Below, piece by piece: positions 35,721 to 46,050 of a stretch of DNA of 64,000 nucleotides. Location: contig JAEPQE010000001.1 in the NCBI GenBank assembly GCA_017640665.1, positions 372,001-436,000 on the forward strand. The letters run 5' to 3'. Positions within the stretch are counted from its first letter, which is position 1. Each line of letters opens with the position of its first letter. The notes beneath the pieces are model-generated. The model ran no database searches, had not been told where the DNA came from, and worked only from the letters and a program-made list of their open reading frames with translations. Position numbers and translations under genes: made by a program. Origin of the DNA: Balneolaceae bacterium. Its GTDB lineage: Bacteria > Bacteroidota > Rhodothermia > Balneolales > Balneolaceae.

Positions 35721-37141
35721 TCAGTGAACTTCTACCAGAATCAATAGCTGCTTTTTTACCTGATACGATCCAGCTTATTTATCTTATCGCAACAGCGTTT
35801 TTTATCCGTGGACTAAAGCTCCTCAATTCTCCCGCTACGGCACGAAAAGGAAATCAGCTTGCCGCTATCGGTATGTTAATTGGTGTAGTAGTTACCCTTT
35901 TCGATCAGCAAATAGTTTCTTTTGAATTGATTGTAGCCGGAGTAGTTATTGGTGGTCTGATTGGTCTTGTGCTTGCTAAAAAAGTAGAAATGACAGCCAT
36001 GCCAGAGCTCGTTGCGGTATTCAATGGGTTTGGAGGCGCTGCGTCTGCATTAGTTGCCTGGGGTGAATTTGCCAGAACTACAGATGTATTAGGCTTTGAG
36101 GCAACCGTTCTTGTGACAACCGGGCTAAGTATTTTCATCGGAGCTATCACCTTTACCGGGAGTTTTGTAGCCTTTGGTAAACTTAAAGGCTTCATTTCCG
36201 GAAACGCTATCACCTTCCCCGGACTCAATTTCATCAATATTGGCTCAATGATCGGAGTGCTGGTATTGATTGGAATCTTCACATACGACCCGACTAACAT
36301 GACAATTTTCTGGGTAATTATGGGAGTTTCTCTTCTAATCGGAATCACCTCCGTTATTCCTATTGGTGGAGCGGATATGCCGGTGGTTATCTCACTTTTA
36401 AATTCATATTCGGGTATTGCTGCTTCCATGGCAGGATTTGTACTAGGAAATAATCTGCTTATCGTTTCCGGAGCGTTAGTTGGTGCGGCCGGTCTTATCC
36501 TAACACAAATTATGTGTAAAGCCATGAACCGATCCCTCTTTAACGTAATCTTCGGTTCCTTTGGTGGTGATGGAGGAAGTTCCGGTGGAGGCGGTGCTAC
36601 AGGCGATAAATCTGTAAATGAAACCTCTGCTGAGGACCTTGCTATACAAATTGCCTATGCTTCAAAAGTAGTTATCGTTCCTGGATATGGACTCGCAGTG
36701 GCTCAGGCACAACACGTAGTTAAAGAAGTGGCTACCAAACTTGAGCAGAAAGGCGTTCAGGTTAAATATGGAATTCACCCTGTTGCAGGCCGAATGCCCG
36801 GTCACATGAATGTATTACTTGCTGAGGCGGATGTGCCTTACGATTTACTCTACGACATGGATCAGATTAATCCGGAATTTGCTTCAACCGATGTGGTAAT
36901 GATCATAGGAGCTAATGATGTAGTAAACCCAATGGCCAAAACTTCTCCGGGAAGTCCGATTTACGGCATGCCAATTCTGGATGTAGATGAAGCCAAACGT
37001 ACAGTAGTATTCAAACGAAGTTTAAGTGTTGGTTACGCCGGTATTGATAACCCCTTATTTTATGAACAGAAAAACCAGATGTTCTTCGGTGATGCCAAGA
37101 AAAGTCTGCAGGCATTAAATGAAGCTTTGAATGAGGTTTAG
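35717..37141 (+). CDS. pntB: NAD(P) transhydrogenase subunit beta
   Basis: Membrane plus NADP(H)-binding subunit of the proton-translocating transhydrogenase. About nine hydrophobic helices fill residues 15-270 (for example ITFTGSFVAFGKLKGFISG with the ITFPGLNFIN loop). A Gly/Ser-rich linker (GSFGGDGGSSGGGG) leads to the dIII domain with VVIVPGYGLAVAQAQH, VKYGIHPVAGRMPGHMNVLL and IIGANDVVNPMA, all NADP-binding features. Coupled to pntAB by an ATGA overlap. A heptamer tandem array follows the stop. Confidence 0.96.
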   Translation: MISELLPESIAAFLPDTIQLIYLIATAFFIRGLKLLNSPATARKGNQLAAIGMLIGVVVTLFDQQIVSFELIVAGVVIGGLIGLVLAKKVEMTAMPELVAVFNGFGGAASALVAWGEFARTTDVLGFEATVLVTTGLSIFIGAITFTGSFVAFGKLKGFISGNAITFPGLNFINIGSMIGVLVLIGIFTYDPTNMTIFWVIMGVSLLIGITSVIPIGGADMPVVISLLNSYSGIAASMAGFVLGNNLLIVSGALVGAAGLILTQIMCKAMNRSLFNVIFGSFGGDGGSSGGGGATGDKSVNETSAEDLAIQIAYASKVVIVPGYGLAVAQAQHVVKEVATKLEQKGVQVKYGIHPVAGRMPGHMNVLLAEADVPYDLLYDMDQINPEFASTDVVMIIGANDVVNPMAKTSPGSPIYGMPILDVDEAKRTVVFKRSLSVGYAGIDNPLFYEQKNQMFFGDAKKSLQALNEALNEV

Positions 37142-37143
37142 TG

Positions 37144-37189
37144 AACATCCAACATCCAACATCCAACATCCAACATCCAACATCCAACA
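37144..37189. repeat. AACATCC heptamer tandem array
   Basis: Six exact head-to-tail copies of AACATCC (37144-37185) plus AACA, starting two bases after the pntB stop and ending 16 bases before the FKBP ATG. A 7-bp unit would slip easily in replication, so copy number may vary between strains. No hairpin potential. Confidence 0.95.
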
Positions 37190-37205
37190 AGCTGAATTAA
37201 ACTAG

Positions 37206-37703
37206 ATGATGAGCAAAACACTTTGGATCTTCTTCTCGGTAATTATAATTGGAACGCTAACATCCTGCGATAATGAATGCAAGTTTGAGCCCAATCTTGA
37301 TGTAAATCAGAGCCAACTCGCTGAAGACATCGAAAAAATAGACGCTTATTTAGCTGAGAATGAAATTGAGGCTGAAATCCATCCTTCAGGAATACGCTAT
37401 GTGCTCAAGAGAGCAGGAGATGGAAACAAACCAGGAAATTGTAGCCAGGTAAGGGTTTCTTATGAAGGTAAGCTAATAAGCGATGGCTCTGTATTTGATG
37501 ACGCAACGGATACCATCAGAGTTTTTGATCTGCAAGCTCTGATAACCGGTTGGCAGATTGGAATCCCAATAATGAAAGACGGAGGTCGTATTACTCTTTT
37601 TATTCCTTCGGTATATGCCTATGGTGCTAATGGCAGACCTAATAATGGTATTCCGGCAAACGCCAATCTTCAGTTTGAGATCATTCTTTACGAATCTTTC
37701 TAG
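37206..37703 (+). CDS. FKBP-type peptidyl-prolyl isomerase lipoprotein
   Basis: Envelope folding factor that isomerises proline bonds. Signal peptide with lipobox GTLTSC (Cys21), a short linker, then an FKBP domain (about 65-165): QVRVSYEGKLISDGSVFDDA, LQALITGWQIGIPIMKDGG (active-site region) and FIPSVYAYGANG with the closing LQFEIILYES. Two adjacent ATGs (37206, 37209) are possible. Likely outer membrane or periplasmic, helping outer-membrane protein folding. Confidence 0.9.
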   Translation: MMSKTLWIFFSVIIIGTLTSCDNECKFEPNLDVNQSQLAEDIEKIDAYLAENEIEAEIHPSGIRYVLKRAGDGNKPGNCSQVRVSYEGKLISDGSVFDDATDTIRVFDLQALITGWQIGIPIMKDGGRITLFIPSVYAYGANGRPNNGIPANANLQFEIILYESF

Positions 37704-37755
37704 CTCATCAACAATACCTATTACCAGTTAAAGCTTTATTGATTGGAGAACGATT

Positions 37756-37813
37756 CATCTAATCTTTTTCTTTAGATGTTATATATAGCGAATATTCCAG
37801 TTGGGCGCTGGAA
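37756..37813 (+). promoter_or_regulatory. paired inverted repeats upstream of katG
   Basis: Two dyads lie in the 143-base katG leader: CATCTAA n9 TTAGATG (37756-37778) and TTCCAG n7 CTGGAA (37795-37813). Their position 34-90 bases before the ATG suits operators for a peroxide-type regulator, but neither matches a consensus I can name. No TAnnTTTG box is evident. Confidence 0.35.
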
Positions 37814-37828
37814 CGGTATTAAATCTAA

Positions 37829-40063
<2,235 letters not shown>

Positions 40064-40098
40064 TCATATTTCCCTTATCTAAATTTGAATAATCTATT

Positions 40099-40126
40099 GT
40101 ACGGGCAATTCATGGATTGCCCGTAC
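40099..40126 (+). terminator. hairpin after katG
   Basis: GTACGGGCAAT and ATTGCCCGTAC form a perfect 11-bp stem with a six-base loop, 36 bases past the katG stop. The tail (TCATTTATAAAC) is not a clean T-run, so it may stabilise the katG transcript and attenuate read-through into the ankyrin gene. Confidence 0.65.
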
Positions 40127-40150
40127 TCATTTATAAACTATTCCTTTACT

Positions 40151-40609
40151 ATGGATTTTTTTGATTTAATACGTTCCGGAAACCTGGAAGAAATAAAAAA
40201 GAAAGTAGAAGGCGATTCTTCTCTGCTTTCAAAAACAGATTCCAAAGGATTCCCTCCACTAATCATGGCAAGCTATGTTGACCAAAGTGAAATAGCCGCT
40301 TACTTATTAGAAGCCGGAGCTGATATAAATGCAAAAGATGCAGCCGGAAATACGGCATTAATGGGAGTTTCTTTTAAGGGTAATAAGGAGATCGCTAATT
40401 TACTGATCAAACAAAGAGCGGATATCAATGCTCAAAATTCTCAGGGCGCTACCGCTTTGATTTATACTGCGATGTTTAATCAATCTGAGATCGCTATTTT
40501 GCTAATCGAAAATGGAGCTGATACAACGGTTAAGGATTCACACGGAAAAACTGCAGCTGAACATGCAGAATTTAAGGGGTTTAGTGAGTTAGTTAGTTTA
40601 CTGGCTTAG
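40151..40609 (+). CDS. ankyrin-repeat protein
   Basis: Cytoplasmic protein (152 aa) of four ankyrin units: DFFDLIRSGNLEEIKKKVEG, KGFPPLIMASYVDQSEIAAY, AGNTALMGVSFKGNKEIANL, QGATALIYTAMFNQSEIAIL and a closing HGKTAAEHAEFKGFSELV. Start set at 40151 because the longer frame from 40085 runs through the katG hairpin and adds non-repeat sequence. Ankyrin genes next to catalase genes are known (katB-ankB in Pseudomonas aeruginosa, where AnkB supports catalase activity), so a helper role for KatG is plausible but inferred. Confidence 0.9.
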   Translation: MDFFDLIRSGNLEEIKKKVEGDSSLLSKTDSKGFPPLIMASYVDQSEIAAYLLEAGADINAKDAAGNTALMGVSFKGNKEIANLLIKQRADINAQNSQGATALIYTAMFNQSEIAILLIENGADTTVKDSHGKTAAEHAEFKGFSELVSLLA

Positions 40610-40620
40610 ACTTGAGTTTT

Positions 40621-42540
40621 CTACTCTTTAAACCACTTCTTCAAAACTTCATGCATGGCTTCAAGCTTAACAGGTTTTGGAAGAAAGTCATGCATCCCTG
40701 CTTCCAGGCACTTCTTTTTGTCTTCTTCCATAGCATTGGCCGTCATAGCAATTATCACTGGTAGCTTGCCTAAATCATCCTGAATTTTGTTAAGCATTTT
40801 AGTTGCTTCTATCCCATCCATTTCGGGCATTTCCATATCCATTAATACCAAATCGTAATTTATCAGACGGCACATTTGAACCGCTTCGATTCCATTTCCG
40901 GCAACATCGCAGCTTTGGTCAAGACGTTCCAGCATCTTACTTGCCACTTTTTGATTGATCGCATTATCCTCAGCCAATAAGATTTTCAGTTTTTTGCCAA
41001 GATCTAACTTCTTCAAATCTTCTTTGTCTCTTGATCTAAGGATTCCTTCAACATCACCAAACACCCTTTCAAGATTGTGATGTAAATGCGTTTGTTTAAT
41101 TGGCTTGGTTAGATAGAGATTGAACTTCTTACGCTCCTCGACACTTCCTAAGTCCATAATTGAGCTTAATAAAACCAGAGGAAGTTCCATCTTCGAAAAC
41201 TTCTCTCGAATTGCCTCAGCAACTTGTACTCCGTTTCTATCAGGCATGTGCATATCCAGAATTCCGATGTCGAACTTTTTTAGCTCTTCCACAGAGTTAA
41301 GTACTTCCATTGGGCTCTGATATGTTTTCACATTCATTCCAGCTTTTTCGCATTGTGCTTTAAGAATGAACAGATTGGTATCGTTATCGTCTAGAATAAA
41401 AATACTTCTCCCTTTAAGATGTTCTGGGTTTCTTAGGCCAAGCTTCCTGGTGCTACCTTTCGCTTTTAAATTGAATATGAAAGAGCTCCCTACTCCCTCT
41501 TCACTTTTTACAGAAATTTCCCCATTCATTAATTCAACAAGTCGTTTACAGATTGCCAGACCTAATCCTGTACCTCCAAACTTGCGGGTGGTACTTGCAT
41601 CAACTTGTGAGAATGACTGAAATAATTTCTTTTGTTTTTCTTTTGGGATCCCGATACCCGTATCCTTCACCTCAAACATTAATTCAATGTTGCCGCCTTC
41701 CATTTTTTTAGACTGAACAAATATGACAACCTCACCTTCTTCCGTAAATTTGATCGCATTTCGGACAAGGTTTACAAGTATTTGTTGTACTCTGGTCGAA
41801 TCACCTTTAACATAGTCCGGCACATTTTCATCAATCCTGTACAGCAGTTCAATATTTTTATCCGCTTCTGTTGCAGATACGAGATCCAATACATCTTCAA
41901 TTAAAAAAGCGACAGAAAATTCTACTTCTTCCAGGTCCAGTTTACCGGATTCAATTTTTGCATAATCGAGGATATTATTGATAATCCCCAGCAGGTTCTC
42001 TCCACTTTTATTGATGGTGTTTACGAAATCATGTTGTTCATTATTTAGCTCGGTGTCAGTGAGTAATCCGGACATCCCTATAACCGCATTAAGTGGAGTT
42101 CTGATTTCATGACTCATTGTAGAAAGGAACTGTGTTTTAGCTCTCGCTCCTGCTTCAGCTTGCTCTTTTGCTTCAACGAGAGCTTTCTCCGTTTTCTTTC
42201 GGTTCTCTATTTCTGATTTTAACAACTCATTCTTTTTCTCGAGCCTATCGGTTCTCTCGGCTACCATTCTTTCGAGACCTCGATTTAAATGATCGGTTTG
42301 ATCTTTTCGGTATCCTGCCAAAGCCGAAAGTGACCCCAGGAAAAAGGGAGCTGTATCAATAATCCAGTGAAGCGGGTTACCACTTTGCACTATTACAACA
42401 GAATCTAAAGAAAGCGAAAGTCCCTGAATATTTATATCGAACAGCGTGGCAATAACCGGAAAAGCTAGACCAAAAGTAAGACCATACAAAGTATAACTTG
42501 TTGTATTTTGGAATGATTTTTCTTCTTTTGCAGATGACAT
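40621..42540 (-). CDS. hybrid sensor histidine kinase with two receiver domains
   Basis: Membrane kinase of BarA-like layout without an HPt domain. Two hydrophobic helices (about 15-35 and 55-80) carry no separate sensor domain; a coiled coil (RMVAERTDRLEKKNELLKSE) leads to HisKA with FLSTMSHEIRTPLNAVIG, then HATPase (NLVRNAIKFTEEG, DTGIGIPKEKQKKLF, GGTGLGLAICKRLV). Receiver 1 has LDDND, ILDMHMPD and LTKPI; receiver 2 has LAEDNAINQ, LMDMEMPEMDG and LPKPV, so both keep Asp and Lys. A separate phosphotransfer protein must exist elsewhere. Divergent from nth. Confidence 0.93.
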   Translation of the reverse strand: MSSAKEEKSFQNTTSYTLYGLTFGLAFPVIATLFDINIQGLSLSLDSVVIVQSGNPLHWIIDTAPFFLGSLSALAGYRKDQTDHLNRGLERMVAERTDRLEKKNELLKSEIENRKKTEKALVEAKEQAEAGARAKTQFLSTMSHEIRTPLNAVIGMSGLLTDTELNNEQHDFVNTINKSGENLLGIINNILDYAKIESGKLDLEEVEFSVAFLIEDVLDLVSATEADKNIELLYRIDENVPDYVKGDSTRVQQILVNLVRNAIKFTEEGEVVIFVQSKKMEGGNIELMFEVKDTGIGIPKEKQKKLFQSFSQVDASTTRKFGGTGLGLAICKRLVELMNGEISVKSEEGVGSSFIFNLKAKGSTRKLGLRNPEHLKGRSIFILDDNDTNLFILKAQCEKAGMNVKTYQSPMEVLNSVEELKKFDIGILDMHMPDRNGVQVAEAIREKFSKMELPLVLLSSIMDLGSVEERKKFNLYLTKPIKQTHLHHNLERVFGDVEGILRSRDKEDLKKLDLGKKLKILLAEDNAINQKVASKMLERLDQSCDVAGNGIEAVQMCRLINYDLVLMDMEMPEMDGIEATKMLNKIQDDLGKLPVIIAMTANAMEEDKKKCLEAGMHDFLPKPVKLEAMHEVLKKWFKE

Positions 42541-42599
42541 ATATGATTATATAATTGAAGTCCTAACCTTAAAATATTTTCCTGAATTCCATAGAAGGC

Positions 42600-43283
42600 A
42601 TGAAGTTACCCAGAAAAACAAAACAACAGAAAGAACGCGCACAGGAAATTTTAAATGAATTATATCAACATTATCCCAATCCACATTGTGAGTTGGACCA
42701 TCGGAATCCTTTTGAACTCTTAATAGCTACAATTTTAAGCGCCCAATGTACGGATGTTCGGGTAAATAAAGTGACTCCGAAATTATTTGAGACTTACCCT
42801 ACTCCAGAATTAATGTCGGAGGCTCCATTAGAAGAATTAGAAGAACTCATTAGAACTACTGGTTTTTTCCGAAATAAAGCCAAGTCGTTAAAAGAGACCT
42901 CTAAAACTTTAGTCGAGAATTTTGATGGCAAAGTACCGAAGAACATGGATGATCTACTCACATTACGCGGGGCGGCACGCAAGACAGCTAATGTTGTACT
43001 CGGTAATGCTTTTGGTATCAATCATGGAGTAGTGGTAGATACCCATGTTAAACGATTCTCGAACCGCTTTGGGCTCACTAAACATAAATCTAACACAGAT
43101 AAGATCGAGAGAGATTTAATGGCCCTATTTCCTCAGGAAAGTTGGACTGATTTATCTCATTTGATGATTCATCACGGTCGTGGTCCATGTAAGGCAAGGA
43201 TTTCGAAAGCACCGGATCACCCGTTATGTGTGAAGTACGGGAAGAATTGTGAGTGCCGGAAAATGCGGGAAAGAAATTCATAG
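42600..43283 (+). CDS. nth: endonuclease III (atypical HhH and Fe-S loop)
   Basis: Base-excision DNA glycosylase/AP lyase for oxidised pyrimidines. Clear Nth body: PFELLIATILSAQCTDVRVNK, and the catalytic Lys in RKTANVVLGNAFG and catalytic Asp in VVDTHVKR. Two features are unusual. The helix-hairpin-helix turn reads LRGAARKTA where LPGVGRKTA is usual. The C-terminal cluster cysteines are spaced C-x12-C-x6-C-x1-C (GPCKARISKAPDHPLC, then KNCEC) instead of C-x6-C-x2-C-x5-C, so the 4Fe-4S cluster may be bound differently or absent. The next element starts right after the stop. Confidence 0.9.
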   Translation: MKLPRKTKQQKERAQEILNELYQHYPNPHCELDHRNPFELLIATILSAQCTDVRVNKVTPKLFETYPTPELMSEAPLEELEELIRTTGFFRNKAKSLKETSKTLVENFDGKVPKNMDDLLTLRGAARKTANVVLGNAFGINHGVVVDTHVKRFSNRFGLTKHKSNTDKIERDLMALFPQESWTDLSHLMIHHGRGPCKARISKAPDHPLCVKYGKNCECRKMRERNS

Positions 43284-43697
43284 TGTTAAATGATAAATTT
43301 TAAATGGTGGTTATGAATTCTTTTGTGCTGTTTTTACAATTGAGGTCAAAATTCGAATTATCTCAGTTATATCGTTCAAATAGCTTGTATAGTCTCCTTT
43401 AACTAACTGGCTTTTTTCTAGTAGCCAGAGCCAATAACGAGTTTCTCTCGCCTCTTTTGATGAAATACTTATTTTGTGAGCAAAGTCCTTTTTGGTTTGG
43501 GCGGCCGTTGCTTCTTCGATATTTGCTCCTATACTCGTAGCAGAACGGAGTAATTGTTTTGAAATAACAAATTCTCTTTCCTGTTGAAGTATTTTGTACA
43601 ATTCAATAATACTTAGAGCAAAGCTAAAACTTTTGTTCTGTATAACATTTTTTGAACGCATAACCACCATTTAAAACTTATCATTGAGCATTTAACA
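43284..43697. repeat. inverted-repeat-bounded S23 element 2
   Basis: Inner arms of 26 bases (43290-43315 and 43659-43684) are inverted copies with one mismatch and share TTTTAAATGGTGGTTATG. Outer arms TGTTAAATG (43284-43292) and CATTTAACA (43689-43697) extend the stem, with extra bases on the right side only. The arms cover both the stop and the start codon of the enclosed S23 gene. The left end touches the nth stop codon directly. Confidence 0.85.
43311..43661 (-). CDS. four helix bundle protein (23S rRNA-IVP / S23 family)
   Basis: Second S23 paralogue, 116 aa. Shares with the copy at 56479 the blocks EREFVISKQ, TSIGANIEEA, KDF-HK, SISSKEARET and ILTSI-KT, and the two align without gaps from MRSKNVIQNKSF against MPKDNLIQQKSF. 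That alignment places the start at 43661; an ATG three codons upstream at 43670 is also in frame. The gene lies antisense to nth and the MEMO-family gene, inside an inverted-repeat unit. Probable RNA- or DNA-binding oligomeric helical bundle; role unknown. Confidence 0.9.
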   Translation of the reverse strand: MRSKNVIQNKSFSFALSIIELYKILQQEREFVISKQLLRSATSIGANIEEATAAQTKKDFAHKISISSKEARETRYWLWLLEKSQLVKGDYTSYLNDITEIIRILTSIVKTAQKNS

Positions 43698-43749
43698 TTA
43701 AGTAAGACCAAATAGAAGCAAAGTCCTTACAAATTTTCTACTTTTTTGG

Positions 43750-44985
43750 ATGCGCCACTTATTTAATTCATACACCAAGCCCATCCCGCCTGTTCGTTAT
43801 GACATCCAACGAATCCCAATTAATGAAAACGGGAATTCGTTGCTTTATTTCCATGATAGCATGGGATACGCCACTCCTGATTTAGCTCTGCCAATAGAAT
43901 CCGAAACTATGCTTTCCTTAATTGATGGCGCTCGCAGTGTTGAAGATATTCTGAAATTTGGAACTGGTGACGTGAATAAAGAACAGATTCTAAGCTACGT
44001 TCGTTTTTTGGACGAACATAGACTGCTGCAATCTGAATATTTTACTAACCGTGCAGAGTTAACAGAAACGAAGTATGAAGAATCAACCTCTCATCATACA
44101 ACAACAGCCGGGGCTTCGTACCCATCAGATCCGGATGAATTGAAAGAATTTCTGGATCATGCATTTGAGGAATATGAACAATCCAATCCGGTTAGCTCAG
44201 CCAACGGAATGTACGCTCCACATATCGACCCTAGAGTAGGAATAAGCAGCTATGTGAAAGCTTTCTCGTCTATCAAAAAATTAAAACCAAAAAAGGTTGT
44301 GGTTTTAGCTACCTCACATTATTCGGGGGTATACGGAAAGATGTATGAAGATTCTCCTTTCATCATTTCCAATAAAACTTTTGTAATGCCAAATGGAGAA
44401 ATAGCATCTCATAAACCTACTCTCGATGTTATCCTGAACTCGTTTCAGGATCTTTCTTTGGCTGGCATTTCAAATCAAGCAAGGGCCCACAGAATTGAAC
44501 ACAGTATAGAACTTCATTTGCTCTTCCTGAACTATATCTGGGATCACGAGTTTGAAATTGCCCCCATTCTTGTTGGGAACCTGGATGAGCTGATGTATTC
44601 CGATAATAGTTTCAGGGAACAACAACTTGATTCGTTTTCAACCATTCTCAGGGCACTGAAGGATGAAGAAACATTTTTTCTGATCAGTGGCGATCTTTCT
44701 CATTTCGGCCACAAGTTCGGTGATCAAAAAGAAGCTTCAATGATGTTTGAAGATGTGAAATCGAATGATAAACGATTCCTGGAAACCGGAGCTTCGGGAA
44801 ATCCAGATAAACTTATCTCATTAATGAAAGAAGAGTACGATCTCTACCGGATTTGTGGCTTTTCCCCTTTACTAACTTTTCTGAAAGCATTTCCGGAGAG
44901 CCGGGGAAGTATTCTTTCTTATGATTTATGGGATGAGAAAGACCAAAAAAGTGCCGTAAGTTTTGGCTCAATATTATATACCTGA
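43750..44985 (+). CDS. AmmeMemoRadiSam system protein B (MEMO1 family) with PqqD-like N-terminus
   Basis: C-terminal two thirds (about 115-411) match the MEMO1 family: AGASYPSDPDELKEFLDHAF, GMYAPHIDPRVGI, KKVVVLATSHYSG, IEHSIELHLLFLNYI and FFLISGDLSHFGHKFGD, with the family's His residues retained. In bacteria MEMO proteins usually travel with an AMMECR1 protein and a radical SAM enzyme; neither is in this window. The first 110 residues look PqqD-like (LLYFHDSMGYATPDLALP, then LIDGARSVEDIL), a fold that binds peptide substrates of radical SAM enzymes. Start ATG at 43750. Confidence 0.87.
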   Translation: MRHLFNSYTKPIPPVRYDIQRIPINENGNSLLYFHDSMGYATPDLALPIESETMLSLIDGARSVEDILKFGTGDVNKEQILSYVRFLDEHRLLQSEYFTNRAELTETKYEESTSHHTTTAGASYPSDPDELKEFLDHAFEEYEQSNPVSSANGMYAPHIDPRVGISSYVKAFSSIKKLKPKKVVVLATSHYSGVYGKMYEDSPFIISNKTFVMPNGEIASHKPTLDVILNSFQDLSLAGISNQARAHRIEHSIELHLLFLNYIWDHEFEIAPILVGNLDELMYSDNSFREQQLDSFSTILRALKDEETFFLISGDLSHFGHKFGDQKEASMMFEDVKSNDKRFLETGASGNPDKLISLMKEEYDLYRICGFSPLLTFLKAFPESRGSILSYDLWDEKDQKSAVSFGSILYT

Positions 44986-44986
44986 T

Positions 44987-45709
44987 ATGAAAATACTTTT
45001 TCTTTTTTTAGGCATTGTCATTTCAACAGTTTGTATTGCTCAGGAGCACACCATCAAACTTTCTGAGGAGGTAGAGCTAATCAAAATCAACGACAAGCTT
45101 TATATTCATAAAACCTTAACTGATTCTGAGACTTATGGCAGGTTTTATTCTAACGGTCTCATTTATATTCAGAATGAAGAAGCGTTGATTGCAGATACCC
45201 CTATTGATACTTCACATGCGAATCTCATCATTAACTGGCTGAACGAGCAAAACATTGTGATTAAAGCCGTGGTTGTGAATCACCATCATCAGGACGCTCT
45301 TGGAAGCCTCACTGCTTTTCATAGATCCGGAATACCTTCCTATGGTTATACAAAAACCTACGACTTATCTATCAAAGATGGCCTCATACCCCCAAGCCAT
45401 ACTTTTAATGATTCTCTGAATATTTCCATCGGTAATACTTCTGCAACTGCTTATTATTTTGGTGAAGGACATACGGCCGATAATATTGCACTCTGGATTC
45501 CTTCTGAGCAAACTTTATTTGGAGGATGTATGATTAAATCCTTAAGCTCAGGAAAAGGAAACCTGGAAGATGCTAATACCAAAGAATGGTCGAGTACTGT
45601 TTCCCAAATCAAAAAAAAATTCCCCGAAATTCGGTTTGTTATTCCGGGGCATGGAAATTATGGTAGTACCGAGCTTCTGGATTACACCATCCAAATGTTT
45701 AAAGAATAG
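44987..45709 (+). CDS. subclass B1-like metallo-beta-lactamase
   Basis: Exported zinc hydrolase (signal peptide MKILFLFLGIVISTVCIAQ, 240 aa). All B1 zinc ligands are present in order: His99-x-His101-x-Asp103 in NHHHQDALG, His162 in GEGHTADN, Cys181 in LFGGCMIK and His222 in IPGHGNYG. Lys184 three residues after the Cys and Asn192 in GKGNLEDA correspond to the substrate-binding Lys and Asn of B1 enzymes, and the C-terminal FVIPGHGNYGSTELLDYT strongly recalls CcrA/BlaB-type proteins. ATG 44987 lies one base after the MEMO gene stop; the longer frame from 44963 overlaps it. Likely hydrolyses beta-lactams in the periplasm; activity untested. Confidence 0.88.
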   Translation: MKILFLFLGIVISTVCIAQEHTIKLSEEVELIKINDKLYIHKTLTDSETYGRFYSNGLIYIQNEEALIADTPIDTSHANLIINWLNEQNIVIKAVVVNHHHQDALGSLTAFHRSGIPSYGYTKTYDLSIKDGLIPPSHTFNDSLNISIGNTSATAYYFGEGHTADNIALWIPSEQTLFGGCMIKSLSSGKGNLEDANTKEWSSTVSQIKKKFPEIRFVIPGHGNYGSTELLDYTIQMFKE

Positions 45710-45717
45710 TTTTTTCA

Positions 45718-46050
45718 TTATCCCGCTTTAATCTCCATCTTTTCTGCAAAATAGTCGCAGAAGTCCATCATATCTCCTGAAATACGCTCATCATTAGTTG
45801 CCGTTTGCAAGGTATTCGCCATAGTGACCAATGTTTGATGGAAAAAGATTTTCATTTCATCCACAGTCATGTCTTTAGTCCAAAGATCGAGTTTAAGCGT
45901 ATCCTTTTGTCGGGCATCCCAAAGTGACAGAAGCATAGCCCTGCACTGTGCTTCGCTCTTCCCCTGCATATCATCTGCTTTCCAGATAATATTGGTTGGG
46001 ATATTTTGATTGTCGAGTTCTACCGTAATATTGATTTCTTTCTTTTGCAT
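45718..46050 (-). CDS. gldC: gliding motility protein GldC
   Basis: Small cytoplasmic protein (110 aa) of the GldC family, associated with gliding motility and T9SS-linked functions in Bacteroidota. EINITVELDNQNIPTNIIWKA at the N-terminus, then LLSLWDARQKDTLKLDLWTK, MTVDEMKIFFHQTLVTMA and DFCDYFAEKMEI are the family blocks. Start ATG at 46050; a longer frame to 46284 would run through the divergent kinase gene and is not conserved. No other gld genes are in the window, as usual for GldC. Convergent with the beta-lactamase gene. Confidence 0.92.
   Translation of the reverse strand: MQKKEINITVELDNQNIPTNIIWKADDMQGKSEAQCRAMLLSLWDARQKDTLKLDLWTKDMTVDEMKIFFHQTLVTMANTLQTATNDERISGDMMDFCDYFAEKMEIKAG

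Noticed and set aside
35905-36525. Long minus-strand frame of 206 codons within pntB
   Set aside because: It lies wholly antisense to a well-conserved membrane protein gene and has no recognisable family motif; a codon-bias shadow.
37144-37189. Direct repeats as a CRISPR array
   Set aside because: Units are seven bases with no spacers and no cas genes nearby; it is a simple tandem repeat.
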